A stretch of 64,000 nt of DNA from Mucidula mucida (Eukaryota; Basidiomycota; Agaricomycetes; Agaricales; Physalacriaceae), in assembly GCA_015501055.1 (NCBI GenBank), contig JADNYV010000076.1, positions 91,490 to 155,489 on the forward strand, in the 5' to 3' direction. The position numbers and the translations under genes were made by a program. The stretch's first letter is position 1. The number at the start of each line of letters is the position of its first letter. Shown here piece by piece: positions 12,269 to 24,078 of this stretch. The notes beneath the pieces were generated by a model, which saw only the letters and a list, made by a program, of their open reading frames with translations, was not told where the DNA came from and made no database searches.

Positions 12269-13880
12269 TTACATGTTGTCGTCTTCATGCTTACACTCGA
12301 TAGCTGTCCACTCAAGCCCTCTTGTCGGCCACCCTTCCAAGTCCATTAACACGCCCATACATGGCCTAGTAAATCGCCCATCAACGTATTTCACCCATCT
12401 CTCAAGGATACGACTATCCTCCCACCCGAAGTCATTAAGCCGCCGAGTCCCGCTAAATCCAGAGCACGACTGGTTGGAACAAAGGGAAACATCCAGCACC
12501 TTCAGAGGAAATCCAAACATTTTCCTCGCCTTGGCGAGTTGGCTCAACAGGAACGTCTGATTCTCCGAATCGCACTGTATTCGGAGGACCTTCAACTTGG
12601 GGCAAGGTGGGAGACTAGCTCGCTTGAAAAGCATGCGCAATCGAAGTACTGGCCACGACCACCTCGGGGAGGAATACAGAGATGATAGAAAGTATCTAGA
12701 GGATATAGGGCTCGCCGGTGGTTGGATGACAAGTTCTTCCAAGTTGGGAAGAACCCCGAATATTTCCCTCCATATACGAGTCTGTATATAGATGTGATCA
12801 AGGACGAGAAACTTCTTCATGCCTCGGAGGATACCTGAATACGGACCGGTCATATCCCCTGCGTTGCGCATCATTGGCAGTGCAAGTGTATGGAGACGAA
12901 AGCCACTATCTGCTTGCAACGGCGAAGTTTTGGATCTTCGACGCATGTCATGCGCCACTCCACATGCAGGGCAAGTAGCTCAAGTCTCTAGGAATCAAAT
13001 AAGAGATGGTAAAATCGTCAGTCATTGGCATCCCATGCCAGAAATACAGTCGCGTCTCCTTCGGAAGGGAGAGATGTCGAAGGAGTATTTCCGCGGCGGC
13101 TGGGTTATCCAGGCGTCCCCAGCCCAGCTCTCGCAATCTTGGAAGCGCGACAATCCGACCCGCTTCAACTGACGGCTCCATCTCCAGCGTCGGGCCCGCT
13201 TTGTACAGAATCAACTTTTCCAAATCTGGACAACCTTCCAGGAAGTCAAGAAAAACGCCAGTCGTAGGACGAGAATGAGGCTCTTGCCGCTGAAGACAGA
13301 CGTGCGTCAACCCGCTGAGGTCATGATGAGGCCATTTGGAGAAACGCTCCAGTGTGAGCTGCTTCAGGCGCGGCATGTGTCCGTCGAATAAGCACGAAGG
13401 AAGAATATTGCTAGCAGCTGTAACGTCCCTTAACAGGTATATCGTAAGGCTCTCAAGAAAGGGTGCAGGTACGGAGAGTTCCTGGAGGATGTCCATAGGC
13501 GAGCCACGGGAAAGATTGAGATGGAGCTCGCGCATACGCGGAATATGCGGCTTAAGCAGTGCGATGCTCTCTCCACAGTCAAAGTCGCTAGAGCTTTTAA
13601 GCCCCCAATACACCACGAGGGGCGACGACAGATATTTGGCAATGGATTTAGTCGGGAAATGAGCGCTGTCGATTACGTTCCATAAGTGGCTGGACGAGGA
13701 AAGTATGTTATTCCAGTGTCGACAGACTAGGCGCATAGACATCCATCGTCTACTATCGTATCCAGCAGGCCTGATTGGCATGAAACTCGGGAGGAGGTCT
13801 TGCGTTTCTCGGATGATAACCTCCAAGACCGCCGGTGGCATCTTATTAACAGATTGCAGCGCATTATGACAGGTCCGCAA
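12269..13880 (-). pseudogene. F-box/leucine-rich-like protein with an internal frameshift
   Basis: From 13880 down, the frame reads NALQSVNKMPPAVLEVII, then MRLVCRHWNNILSSSSHLW. This is the F-box-like start typical of Agaricomycete F-box proteins. Leucine-rich stretches follow (LKQLTLERFSKW, LEGCPDLEKLIL, LPRLRELGW). It stops at 12948 after MWSGA. The same kind of sequence resumes one frame over from 12958 (LPNLEELVI, PKLKVLRIQC) and ends at 12269 with EDDNM. No intron of normal size explains the shift. An N-terminal exon beginning MPFVEQQWNDACELVDELIS (14118-14045) with a GTAAGT donor lies upstream, but I could not join it in phase. It is either a recent pseudogene, a sequence error, or has an undetected micro-intron. 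F-box proteins select substrates for SCF ubiquitin ligases. Confidence 0.6.
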
Positions 13881-14544
13881 AGTAGTGATAGCGCCAGCGA
13901 TCCGTAGGTGGGCAGCGTTGATCTATTCGAAGACGTTAGCGACAGTTTCTTTGACTAAACGCGCAATACTTGCTTCGTTCTCTGACGAGCTGGTAGAAAT
14001 CGAGTGAGCTTTGGGCGTTTGGATGTAGTAAGAAGGCCACTTACAAGGTTTCAAATTGTGATATGAGTTCGTCTACGAGTTCGCAGGCGTCATTCCATTG
14101 CTGCTCAACAAAAGGCATGATCCAGGTAAGTGGCAATGAAGCAAGGAGGACGTGTGACAATTAACCAGCACTGATGAAAGTGATGTAGAGTGATGTCATC
14201 CCGCTGTTGCACCCAAGATACGTCGAGAAGGTGCATATGCACCTTGTGAAAACCAATGGAGACGGGCACCGAGCTAGAAATCGTGCTTCTGACCATGAGC
14301 GTCGGATCCCAAGGAGTAAATTTACTTTTCGATCACATCCCCAATTTGGGCTTGACCGCTTTCCCCGACCACATTTTTTGGCTACGCTTTCGCTGCCCGT
14401 GAGTGTTATTTCAATCTACGACGCTTGGATACTATTTATACTCGCGAAACGTCATATGGCCTAGCGTCTCAGACCTTAACTTGGAGTCTCACTAAGCATG
14501 GTCGTTAAAGATAGCGTGCCGTCATACTCTTCCAAGAAGCGGCC

Positions 14545-15365
14545 ATGACCATCACATTCTACGACATCCCTTCTGGTAATCTTTCCAATGCACCCTTCTC
14601 TCCCAGTTCGAATACATGGAAAACGCGGTACGCATGCCGCCGCGGTCATTGGATGGCAGGCTTCACCTGATCCCATCCATCTATAGATACGCATTAAACT
14701 ACAAAGGCGTCGAATACACTACAACTTGGGTCGAATACCCAGACATCGCTTTGCTCTACGCCAGCCTAGGCACCGAGGCTGTATTCCAAAACGCAGACGG
14801 CACTCCCCTGCACACACTTCCTCTCATACACGACCACTCAACCGGATCCATCGTATCAAACTCACACGCCATAGCGGAATACCTCGACACCGCCTATCCC
14901 TCGAATCCACCCCTCTTCCCGCTCGGGAAACTTTCATGCGGTCTTCACAGAGCCTTCCACGACGCATTCGAATTCCAAATCAAAAGCCTCTGGCAATTCT
15001 GCTTGCCAGGTCAATACGCCGCTCTCAACCCAGTGAGCCAAGCCTTCTTCAAACCTAGCAAGGAAAAGATATTTGGAAAGAACCTCGAAGACTTTGTTCC
15101 TCGTGGAGAGGAAGGCGTGCGCGAGTGGAAAAAGGTCATGAAGGGATTCGATGCTATGGACAAGTGGTATGGGGAGAATCCTTTCGTCCTTGGGGAGCAG
15201 CTGTCGTTTGCGGATATGGAGATTGCGGCGTTTGTGTTGTGGATCCGGACGGTGTTGGGAGTGCATAGCAAGGAGTGGAAGGACGTTTCGGCGTGGAATG
15301 ATGGACGTTGGGCTCGATTGGTCGAGGGTTTTCAGAAGGCAGGAATGGAGACTGTCAAATTGTAA
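14545..15365 (+). CDS. Glutathione S-transferase-like protein
   Basis: Exon 1 (14545-14627) and exon 2 (14687-15365) join across a 59-nt GTACGC...CTATAG intron to give 253 residues. The N-terminal thioredoxin-like half starts MTITFYDIPSG and contains SSNTWKTR-YALNYKGVEY, then TLPLIHD and the SNSHAIAEYLD stretch, which corresponds to the glutathione-contacting (E/Q)S motif region. The C-terminal helical half includes VLGEQLSFADMEIAAFVLW, where the conserved N-capping Asp (FAD) is visible. It resembles the fungal GST group with LNYKG-type N-termini that accept varied hydrophobic substrates. The protein is probably cytosolic, and the exact class is uncertain. No frame defect is seen. About 470 bp after the stop (15366-15837) hold no gene. 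Confidence 0.85.
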
Positions 15366-15837
15366 TGCCGTAAGAACAGAGTCCGACTTTTCGTTAGCGA
15401 AGAACGTTAGTATATAGAGGAACGGCCTCTACAGTTAGCGTAAGTCAATCATGTCCCTGTCAGTTGTCACCGTCAGTGACCGTAAAGTGGCGATTGGCAT
15501 TATCCCTAAACTTAAAGTTGAGAAGCCCTGCAATATTCATATCATACATGTTGTTTCGATTCAGCCTTTTGCTGTTACTTTCAATGTACTACCGTACTAT
15601 CCTATGATGCTTCCTAAGTGTATATAAAAAAGAAAGAGAGAAGATTCAATACAGTTGCGGGGGATATCTAACGAACACCAGGCCGAGATGGATAAATAGA
15701 GAGGTCGGAGGGGTTGGTCGTAGAGATACGCCGAGAGATAACAATATGTGGTATGTGGGACGAGAGGTATCGTAGGGAGAGACAGAGGCCCGGGGAAGAT
15801 TATCAGAAAATATGAATAGATAATATGGATGCGACCA

Positions 15838-17356
15838 TCAAGAGGGCTGGCGGGGATACAGCGAGGGGAATGTGAGCTCCTCCAAAAGCTCGTCCGAGTC
15901 CCTCGCAGGCGAATGACCTGCGGAACGAGGCACGTTTGAGTCTGGACGAGAGTGTCCCATAGGCGACTGAGGCGTCGACCTGTGGCCCAACATGGCGTTC
16001 GGCCTTTTCAGGATAGCGTCAGCAAGAACCTCACTGACTTGTGAGTCATCCTCGTCCTCAGCAGCCATTCCAGTGTCGGGACGTGTCCTCCTACGTCCTC
16101 TGGACGCCGGTGAACTGCCTGGACTAGCCCCTCCATACGGTACTTGCATATGAAGCGGCGGGTACCATCCAGCGACACCCATAGGACTGGGTGAGCCTGG
16201 ATTGGGCGACATGGCATATGGTGTGAATGGGGGTGGACTTGCTAGCAGCGCACCCAAGTACGCCTGCATCTGGCAGACCTGTGCTCGAAGAGCATCGCGC
16301 TCCCAGCGCATCATCTCCAGCTCCTTGCCATAGCGTTCGAGGTCACGCTTGGAAGCCTCTTCTCGTGTACGAGACGCTTCCAGAGCACCACGAAGAGAAG
16401 CAAGTTGAGTTTGTGGTGGAGGTGTGGACGGCCGCGAGGGATGTGGAGAGTGGGAGGAAGATGGAGGACGAACAGAGGATGGACGAGACGTGGATGGAGA
16501 GGGCGAATGACGCGGTTGTGGCGCCTGGAGGTGGGTCAGCGAGGGTGTGAGAGTGGGTCGAGTGCGACGTCGACTTGGACCACTAGCTGACGGCTGCTGG
16601 GATTTCTGCTTGTACGGCAGGGGTGTCATGCGAAAGTATGGTTTCATGGGAAACCAGACTATTTGCGGCGTCAACTACCCGTCCACCGGTAAACGGATCA
16701 GCCTCCGAGTCAGACGGAACCGTGCAAACTGAGGAAGCGGACGTCGTAGAAGCAGAGTCAGCCAGCGAAGGCATGCTGGACGTCGACAACGAGTCCGCGG
16801 CCGGCGGCGTCAGCTCATCGTCGTCGTCATCGTGCTCGTCATCAAAGTGGGCAGAGTGACTAGAGGAGGCGTCGAGATCGGCGAGCGAGGAAATGGAGGA
16901 AGCCATATTGCGGGTTGAGCTCGCCGCAGAAACACTCCTGCTCGTCGTAGCATATTCGCTCCCCTCGCTCGGCTTGGCGCTGGTAGTCGTCGAAGCAAGA
17001 ACCTTTTCCAAGCGCGCCTTGGCCTTCTTGCTGCCCTTGAGAACTTCCTTGAGCGGGTCCTTGGCTCGGCGACGCCGTTCTTTCGACCGTGGCGCCTTTA
17101 CTTTGTCGTCGACTGCCACGGCTACAGCAATCTCCTTTTCGGGGTCGCCTATACGAGAAATCAGCAAGGTAAATCGTCAAAAGGGCCGTCACACACCACC
17201 AGTACTGCCATTGCCCACGCCCAACACGCCCAAAAGGCTGTCCATGTTAATGTTGGCACGGTTATAGAGTACGGCACCGACGCCAACGACGGCGGTAATG
17301 AGCGTGGTGGCGACGAGCGCGGACCCATGCCCTGCACCCTGTTCGTCGTCTTGCAT
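15838..17356 (-). CDS. Uncharacterised Ser/Pro-rich protein with one membrane segment and a coiled coil
   Basis: The first exon (17356-17197) begins MQDDEQGAGHGSALVATT and carries a hydrophobic helix (LVATTLITAVVGVGAVLY). A 48-nt intron (17196-17149) follows. The next exon is Lys/Arg-rich, then Ser/Asp-rich (AHFDDEHDDDDDELTPP). A further junction near 16680-16590 is needed to reach the last open frame, but the exact splice sites are unclear. That frame has Pro/Ser-rich text, then a coiled coil (EEASKRDLERYGKELEMMRW and LRAQVCQMQAYL). The C-terminus is disordered (ELTFPSLYPRQPS). I do not recognise the family. A single-pass membrane protein with a long disordered cytosolic tail is the most that can be inferred. 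Confidence 0.6.
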
Positions 17357-17449
17357 CGTCGTCGTCGTGTTGGTAAGAGAAATGGATGCTGGTGTGCCTG
17401 CCGAAACTGTGTGCAGCTCCTATCAGCACCACGTGTGCCTCGTTCCAAA

Positions 17450-19240
17450 ATAGGATGAAAGCACAAGGGAGGGTCGCACTGGACAGCCTGACACGAGGTT
17501 ACCGGTCTGCTCTTTATACTCCCCGGCCACCTGACGACCCGAGTAAACTTTCAGCGTGTACCACGCGGGAAACGCGCGGTCGTCTCCCCAGGAACAGTAT
17601 TCTTGGCCACACTGCTGCTCGTCCGTACGTCAGTGTTCTCGAGGACATACCTCATGTCTGCTCTTCTTCTCGCATGCGTCCTTGGAACCCCGCTTTATTC
17701 TCCAACTAATCCGCCGTTCAAATCCTTCCGGAGATTACCCATAGTGCGTTTGGACCGCTTCGCCTATTGTTAGTCGCGTGCCTAGCTCTAAACGGCCACC
17801 GAGATTCGTACACGCAAAGTCTCCCGGCATGGTGTAACTTGGTGCGAGTTTCGCCTTTCAGAGACTTTTATGTCTGGGCAGCATTATTCGTGCGTTCTAT
17901 CAGATAATATACCTCCTTGCATGATTTTCCGTGACCTCGTTCCTGGCGGCTCGTGACGACTGTTCGCGCACTTGAGCGCGGCCCACCGCTTCCGTCTACG
18001 TTGGCTTATGACCCAAGTTACCCCCGGACCGCCTCTATTCTTGACACCTCTCCGTGCGCGGTGCGGTCCAGACATGCTTCGCTTACGGCTGACTCTTACT
18101 TCGGGCGACGTCTGGATTGTCGATGCAAATTTATTTCACGCGAATTCACACGGGCTGTTCGGCATTCCCACTCGCTGTACGCGGAAATCTGCAGTCAAAG
18201 CTCAAATTCCGGACGCTCCGATACGCCAAAAGTCACTGTCAAACGCCCGAAGGATAAATACTTCTCGTTTTCACCCATTGCACGTCATCATCGATGTACC
18301 CTGATTTGCGCTTCGGTCGTACCTAACCTTCCCTTAATTTAATCGAGTCTTTCCCGCCTCCGTGCCCCGCAGTCCTCCCCTCACCATTTCCCCGCCTGTG
18401 TTCCTATTGATACCTAACATTTACCGAAAACAGTCCTTCCTGTTTCCTTAGTTACTCCGCATCTAATTGTCTGCAGCGGATCGATGGCACCACGCTCTTC
18501 ATGTTCCTCCTCCAATAACTGCTCCAAGTATCTGTGTTTTCTATCGGGCTTGTAGAATTCAGCGGGTGAGGGGAGGACTGCGGGGGGGCTTGTAGAATTG
18601 AGCGTGAGACCTCGCTGGACTGCCACCAGCTGGAGAGGATAATAGATGAGTACTGGCAGAATAAAGCGTCTCTGAGCAGTAAGTAATCAGCTGACAATTC
18701 GACTCGGAGAACCTCGGTCATTGGACACTTGCCTTCAACACCGATTTAATGCTGATCGTGTACTCGAAGAGTCGACAAAGACCATGTCGGACTACCCTTC
18801 ACGACCGAGACCAATTGTTTTCTCACAGCAAACCTACGTCTCCTCCTCCATATTATTACGCAGCTTATACTGTTATTCGATCACGTTCCGGCAGTCCAGT
18901 ATCTGACTCGGATCAACAACTGGTTTCATGTCAAGATGAAGGATTTCCCCCCGGACCGTTGGATGCTTCTGGCGCCGGTGGCTCATGCGGCGACTTTATT
19001 GATTGCGTCTCGAATGCGGAAGATAACAAGCAAAGTGTAGCGTCGAGTGCGACCTCAGTTACATCTTGTCAATGGATTGCCTTATATCAATTCCTCTAGG
19101 TCGGCCCTAATACTGCGATTCATCAGGAGAAATAGGGTTTGGAGAGGGAACAACTACATGCAGTGAACGAGGAGACGCGTGGGCGGCTAGTTAGATACTG
19201 TCTGTTGGGATTCTGTAACATTTCGTTGATTGTAGTGTGT
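17450..19240. other. Gene-poor stretch
   Basis: Only short unconvincing open frames occur here. A pair of similar 13-17 bp words containing CTTGTAGAATT and AGCG flanks a G-rich run at 18549-18604. No family motif, RNA gene or transposon end was found. Confidence 0.4.
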
Positions 19241-19255
19241 GTCGCATATAAAATA

Positions 19256-19380
19256 GCGTGGATGAAGCGTGGTTGCGTGGCCGCGTGAGCCGCGTTCGCG
19301 TGTTCGCGTGAGATCTTGCGTGGTCGCGTGGTCGCGTCTAACGCTAGCGTGAGTGGCGCAAAATTCGCGTGAGACTGTGT
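19256..19380 (+). repeat. GCGTG-rich degenerate short repeat tract
   Basis: The word GCGTG (often CGCGTG) recurs about ten times in 125 bp, with irregular 2-8 nt spacers. The tract is strongly strand-biased and ends with GCTAGCGTGAGTGGCG. A short related stretch in the opposite orientation occurs at about 20046-20093 (TCGCGTGCACGCTAGCGTAG...CACGCCACGC). It is not a CRISPR array: spacers are too short and unequal. Confidence 0.55.
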
Positions 19381-20398
19381 TAGTATAACAGGGCATTGGT
19401 ACAAGGTGGATGGTGTCGTCCATGAAGAGACTTCACAACCCCAGTGACACGAAAGTTTCTGGCAGTGAAATTGATGAAGTCACTCACCAGGCTCAATAGA
19501 AAAGCCTCAAGACAGCTTTTCTTTGCCGGTAAAGAGAGACTGTATGGTCTCGTTGCTGGATCTGAGGAGATCTACAGTGGCGGGACCATCTTGCACTTGT
19601 TCTCATGTATAGGCTGGCATATTCAAGGATGCCAAAAGACTCTGAGTAGCAAGAGGTCACGGAGCTACGCAGATTTAGACAGCTAGGGTGAATTCCATAG
19701 TCATTCGTCGGGGTGGTCGGCGAAGAGAAGGATTCGGCGCCTCGGGTGATGCAGATCAGTCGGATCACGTGACAGCCAAAGCATCCTACTAATTCTCATT
19801 CATGGACTGTGGATATGAGTGTCTTGGACCCAGGGATGTATCTAGCTCCCGTCTACTCAACGTATTAACCTCATGTAGAACACAGTCCCCCGCCCTGCAG
19901 GCCACAATTTTTGGCGTGTGAAGTAAGTACTATGTGCGGACACTTCGGCGTCGGGATAACCGATCCAAACGAGGTAGGAACTGCATCTTGACCGGTGCTA
20001 CCTAGTAATGCTGTTGACCTCACTCTCCGGAGCCCATTTGTGTCCTCGCGAATCTCGCGTGCACGCTAGCGTAGCTCACGCCACGCTAAAATCTCAGGGC
20101 CTCCTTCTCTACCGACTATACGAATTTACCTGGCCTTACCACAAAGCTGGCTCTTGTCTCTTCGAGGAGACCTGGCGCATCCTTTCCATTCGCATTAGTT
20201 GCAGCCTCACGGCCATGACTGCAGAAGGGGCCTCGACTTCAGAGTGGTTCCAAATCAACCGTCAAAAAAGTCAATCCTTCAGCGTAGGACACCCTCACAC
20301 TCTCTTTCGGTGACTATCCGTCGTCCTTCTGCTAGCCTATGGGCACGGTAGCGGGGCTGGTGCTACACTTCGGGCTACGGTCAAGGGCGGTTACCGTA

Positions 20399-20651
20399 CT
20401 GTATACTTTCGACCGGATATTCAAATAACGCGTCACGCGGGCCTTCGAACCGAAGTTATAGCCTTCCATAACGCATCACGGCCATCGATTTCAGGGTCTG
20501 ATGGCCTAAAACAGCAAAAATCTCGCTCCCGCCTACGGCGGGATGTCCAAATACGGTAATTCGGGCCTCCGTGCCTGAAATCGAACTTGATTCATATAAG
20601 TTCGACGCATAACGCGTCACACCCGGCGAACATCCGGTCGAAAGTATACAG
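20399..20651. mobile_element. 253-bp MITE-like element with 20-bp terminal inverted repeats and TA duplication
   Basis: The left end CTGTATACTTTCGACCGGAT (20399-20418) is matched exactly by its reverse complement at 20632-20651. One mismatch later the match continues for three more bases. Each end is flanked by TA (20397-20398 and 20652-20653), the insertion signature of Tc1/mariner-type elements. Internally, ATAACGC(G/A)TCAC occurs three times and a second inverted pair around CGATTTCAGG...GGCC (near 20486 and 20570) makes the element partly palindromic. There is no coding capacity, so it would depend on a transposase elsewhere. Confidence 0.8.
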
Positions 20652-21054
20652 TATATCGTCAAACTAGCAGAGTCGTCCACCTGAAACATCACTTTAGACT
20701 CAGTAGGTGTGAAAAACTTCAAAGCTGGAGCGTATGAAGAAAGCAGTGAGTAAGCAGTAGAGACAGTGTCCTACTGGATGATTAGCCTCGCATAAATACC
20801 GAGCCCCGTTCTCAAAAAAATTACTTTCTACCAGAGAGCGTACGCAATTAGTTGGTATGCATCCTGCAAGCAAACTCTGTCCGGCCAGCCACAAATGCTC
20901 GCTGTGAACTACCGGCTCTCCGGTACGAAAAGTGGCGAAATTTGATAACGGTCCGGTCCGACACGTCCTGGTGATCAACGGTTATAGACGGGTCCCATTT
21001 CCTTTAAATCCAGCCTCCATCCTCTCCCTAGGCCTTCCGATCTCCTCAAACACC

Positions 21055-22290
21055 ATGGCTCCGTCTGACTACCTCTCCTCGCTGTTCTCCCTCGAAGGCA
21101 AAACCGCCCTCGTAACGTACATCTGACTGTTATACTCACATCTCCCTACTAACAAGGCGTGTAGAGGCGGTACGCGAGGCATCGGACAAAAGCTTGCACT
21201 TGCTCTAGCCAAGGCAGGAGCCGATGTCGTGTTATTGCAGGTGAAGCATCTATCTCGCCGTTGTCTATGTTATCGGCTGATCCATTGTAGCGCAATTCGA
21301 CGAACAAGGATACCTACACGCAGATTCAGGAAGTGGGGAGGAAGGCGTATATCGTCGAGTGCGATCTCAGTTCCAAGGAGCAAGTTGGAGGTGTCGTTGC
21401 CAAGATCACGGGTAGCACCGCTGATGGCGGTTTGGGATTGGCACTCGACATCTTGGTGAACTGTGGCGGTATACAGCGCCGGTGCGTCGCGTCTTCTTTG
21501 CCCAAACACGGCGTTAATCGCGATATGCAGAACGCCAGCGGAGAACTTTCCGGATCAAGATTGGGACGAGGTATGTCCTGCGTCTGTTCGCCTGACGTTA
21601 CTGACGCGTCTCAAGGTTCTGCAAGTCAACTTGAACACCGTCTGGACGTTATCACGCGACTGTGGGCGGCATATGTTGGCATCGAGAGGAGGTATTGCGG
21701 GTGAAGAAGTTCCCGCCAACACGTCCAATGCAAGAGGGCGAGGAAAGATAATCAATGTCGCCAGTCTCGTGTCATACCAAGGTAGAGCCCTTTGGTAAAT
21801 GGCGTACTTGTGCTAATACTCTTAGGCGGAGTCACTGTTCCCGCTTATGCTGCGGCGAAACACGGTGTGCTTGGAATTGTTAGCAATCTCATCTGCTTCT
21901 CTGTCTATGTTCATCCTCACCCCCTACGCAGACGAAGGCTCTTTCGAATGAATGGAGTCCAAAGGGTGTCAATGTTAACGCGTGAGCGGGCTCATTCATG
22001 CATTCATACACTTCTCTTAACGATTTCAACAGCATATCCCCGGGCTATATTGCAACTGAGGTACGTGTATCGTTTGTGGTGCCTAAATGTTGTTCGCTCA
22101 CGTTGCCTAGATGAACACGGCACTCATCGCAAATCCTGTACGCTCGCGGCAGATTATGGAACGCATTCCTATCGGTAGATGGGGCGACCCAGAGGACTTT
22201 GAGGGTGCTGTTGTCTTCCTAGCTAGTCGGGCGTCGGACTACGTATGTGGTGAGGCTCTACTTGTAGATGGAGGATGGATGGCGCGCTAG
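21055..22290 (+). CDS. Short-chain dehydrogenase/reductase (SDR), nine exons
   Basis: Nine exons keep frame and give 281 residues: 21055-21116, 21165-21240, 21291-21481, 21531-21570, 21616-21781, 21826-21878, 21932-21981, 22033-22060 and 22111-22290. Classical SDR features are in order. The cofactor loop TGGTRGIG lies at about residues 20-27, an Asn/Gly turn reads LVNCGG, and the active-site Ser is in [11 protein letters not shown]. The catalytic YAAAK lies near 186-190, and [10 protein letters not shown] is the motif after the active site. The C-terminus is DGGWMAR. It most resembles 2-deoxy-D-gluconate 3-dehydrogenase/gluconate 5-dehydrogenase-like SDRs using NAD(P)H, but the substrate cannot be read from sequence. 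Eight introns of 44-50 nt in a 1.2-kb gene is dense even for this group. Confidence 0.9.
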
Positions 22291-22473
22291 CTTGTCTATG
22301 GAAAGAAGTGTACCTATTAATTGTAACATCGGTGTTCACACCTCATCGGGTCGAATCAATAGAGTCAGAAGACGTGTTTATTATGGTCGTCAGTCGACAA
22401 TTCCTTGTAGTGAAAAGAGATATATATAATAATAGGAATACAACAGTGAATGTGGGGGTGTGATGTTCATCCA

Positions 22474-23053
22474 CTAGTACTTTCTCGCATCCATCTGCCT
22501 CTTTTCCTCCGCTTCTCGCTGAATGCGACGATCAGCCAATTTCTAAACGAATACATAAGTGACAGAGTAAACCAAGGAGGATCAAATGACATACAGCCTT
22601 CGCCGCCTGAATCGTAGTCATCAGCGTGTCGAGCGTCGCTTCAGAGAGCTCCGTCATCTACGCGCCTTTAGTAACAAGTCACAGCAACGAAATGAAGAGG
22701 CTTACCGCGTCGCCCGCCTGGTTTCTCAGCTGTCTAAAGTCGCGCTCTCGGTCTTCAGGGCTCGAAGGAGGTGCATCTCTGCGTCCCCAGAATCCGCGGC
22801 CTTCGTAGCGTGGCGGCTGGGGCTGGGGCTGCTGTTGCTCAACAGCCTGGGTGACGGGACCTGCGCCCCATCCCCAGCCACTGTACGAAGCCGGTGCGGC
22901 GGGTGATGGGTTAGGATTGGGAGGAGGCACAGCGTGGCGTCTACAGCTGGGACTAGCGTACGCGTCTTGTGGCTGCTGGTGGTACTGGTGATGCTTGGAG
23001 AACATCGTGGCGGTACCAGCGCCGATGAGAAACCAAAAGAAGCCGCCGCCCAT
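22474..23053 (-). CDS. Small uncharacterised membrane-anchored protein, 159 residues
   Basis: Three exons (23053-22706, 22657-22595, 22542-22474) keep frame across introns of 48 and 52 nt. The N-terminus MGGGFFWFLIGAGTATMFS forms a single hydrophobic helix. A Pro/Gln/His-rich linker follows (QPQPQPPRYEG), then GRGFWGRRD and an Arg/Glu-rich region. The last exon ends in a charged helix (KLADRRIQREAEEKRQMDA). A tail-out membrane anchor plus disordered domain is inferred. I do not recognise the family. Start chosen at the ATG of MGGG because the upstream frame opens only with TTG. Confidence 0.65.
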
Positions 23054-23062
23054 GGTCAATGT

Positions 23063-24078
23063 TTAGAGGAGGTTATGTGTGATGTGTAGAGTGGTCGAGG
23101 TGATGGTGATCTGGAGAGCGTCATGGGGGTATTTAAACGATGCAATGTCTAGCAGACGAATGAACTCGGCGCGGCAGATCAGTCCAAAGAGGATGACGAA
23201 GTTGCCGTGTGATAGGGGCATTCGGCATGCGTCGGCAGTGCCGCGTTCGAAGCGCACGCAGTCCAGAACGAACGCGATGTCGAAAGAACGGATATCCGGC
23301 TAGCTGAATGCAGGAGGAAGGTGGAACGAGGTTGACATACTGGCAGGGAATCCGGACAAGAAGCAAGGGTATGCACCGACGAGATGACACGCCCTCTTTT
23401 CCCCACACGCTTGCCCACTACTCACGGATCGCAAGACTCTCCATTCGTAAGAGCAGCACAGGATCCTCAAAAGAGGCCATGTTCCGCGGCACCCCATGAA
23501 GATCGGCATGCATCCTCCCAGCACTAAGCGCATCACCACTGGCAATGGCTAACGCAAGCATCGCAGGGGAAAGTATCCTGTCCAGCCGCAAACTCCACGA
23601 GAGCTTCGCGGCGAGCGCATCCACGAACTGGCGTTCGATGTCGGAGGGCATCCCGAGGTCATCAAGGTCATCCTCATCTTCCGAGTCAGATTCGGAATCA
23701 GAGTCGGGATATGGAACGGCGTTGAAGTCTGTATCTGGGCAGAGCATGCAGATGGATGGACACGACGTCGGAGGATTGGGGAGCGGGCTATAGATGTGGG
23801 TCACGATAGTGTGCGCGTGAAACTGGATGCCCGTCATGCGTTGAGTCCTAGGGCGTGGTTTGAGGGGCCTTGAGGGCATGGGGCGCTAGAGCAGAGAAGG
23901 ACGTGAACACATGTCCAGGCATGCTGGGAAAACGCGGATAACGCACGATAGAATCTTCATTACTTGGAAACTTTGTAATGCTCTTCTTGGGAGCAGGCAC
24001 ACGGTGGTGTGGTCTGAATGGAGGCATCGTAAGGTAAAGTGGCAGCGATGTGTGAATGCTTCGGAGAGTGCTCACCAT
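23063..24078 (-). CDS. Unresolved multi-exon gene of unknown function
   Basis: Three protein-like frames lie in a row. At 24078-23848 one reads MPPFRPHHRVPAPKKSITKF and RYPRFPSMPGHVFTSFSALA. At 23879-23418 another has Pro-rich text, an acidic run (DSDSESDSEDEDDLDDLG), then PSDIERQFVDALAAKLSW and ILSPAMLALAIASGDALSAG, ending at a GTGAGT donor. At about 23285-23063 a third reads SFDIAFVLDCVRFERGTADA and LIDIASF-like text before TAA. They probably form one gene, but I could not join the junctions in phase. No family is recognised. It faces away from the SDR gene and lies 10 bp beyond the start of the 159-residue gene. Confidence 0.45.

Noticed and set aside
19256..19380. Possible CRISPR-like array
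   Set aside because: The repeated word is 5-6 bp with 2-8 nt irregular spacing, and the genome is eukaryotic.
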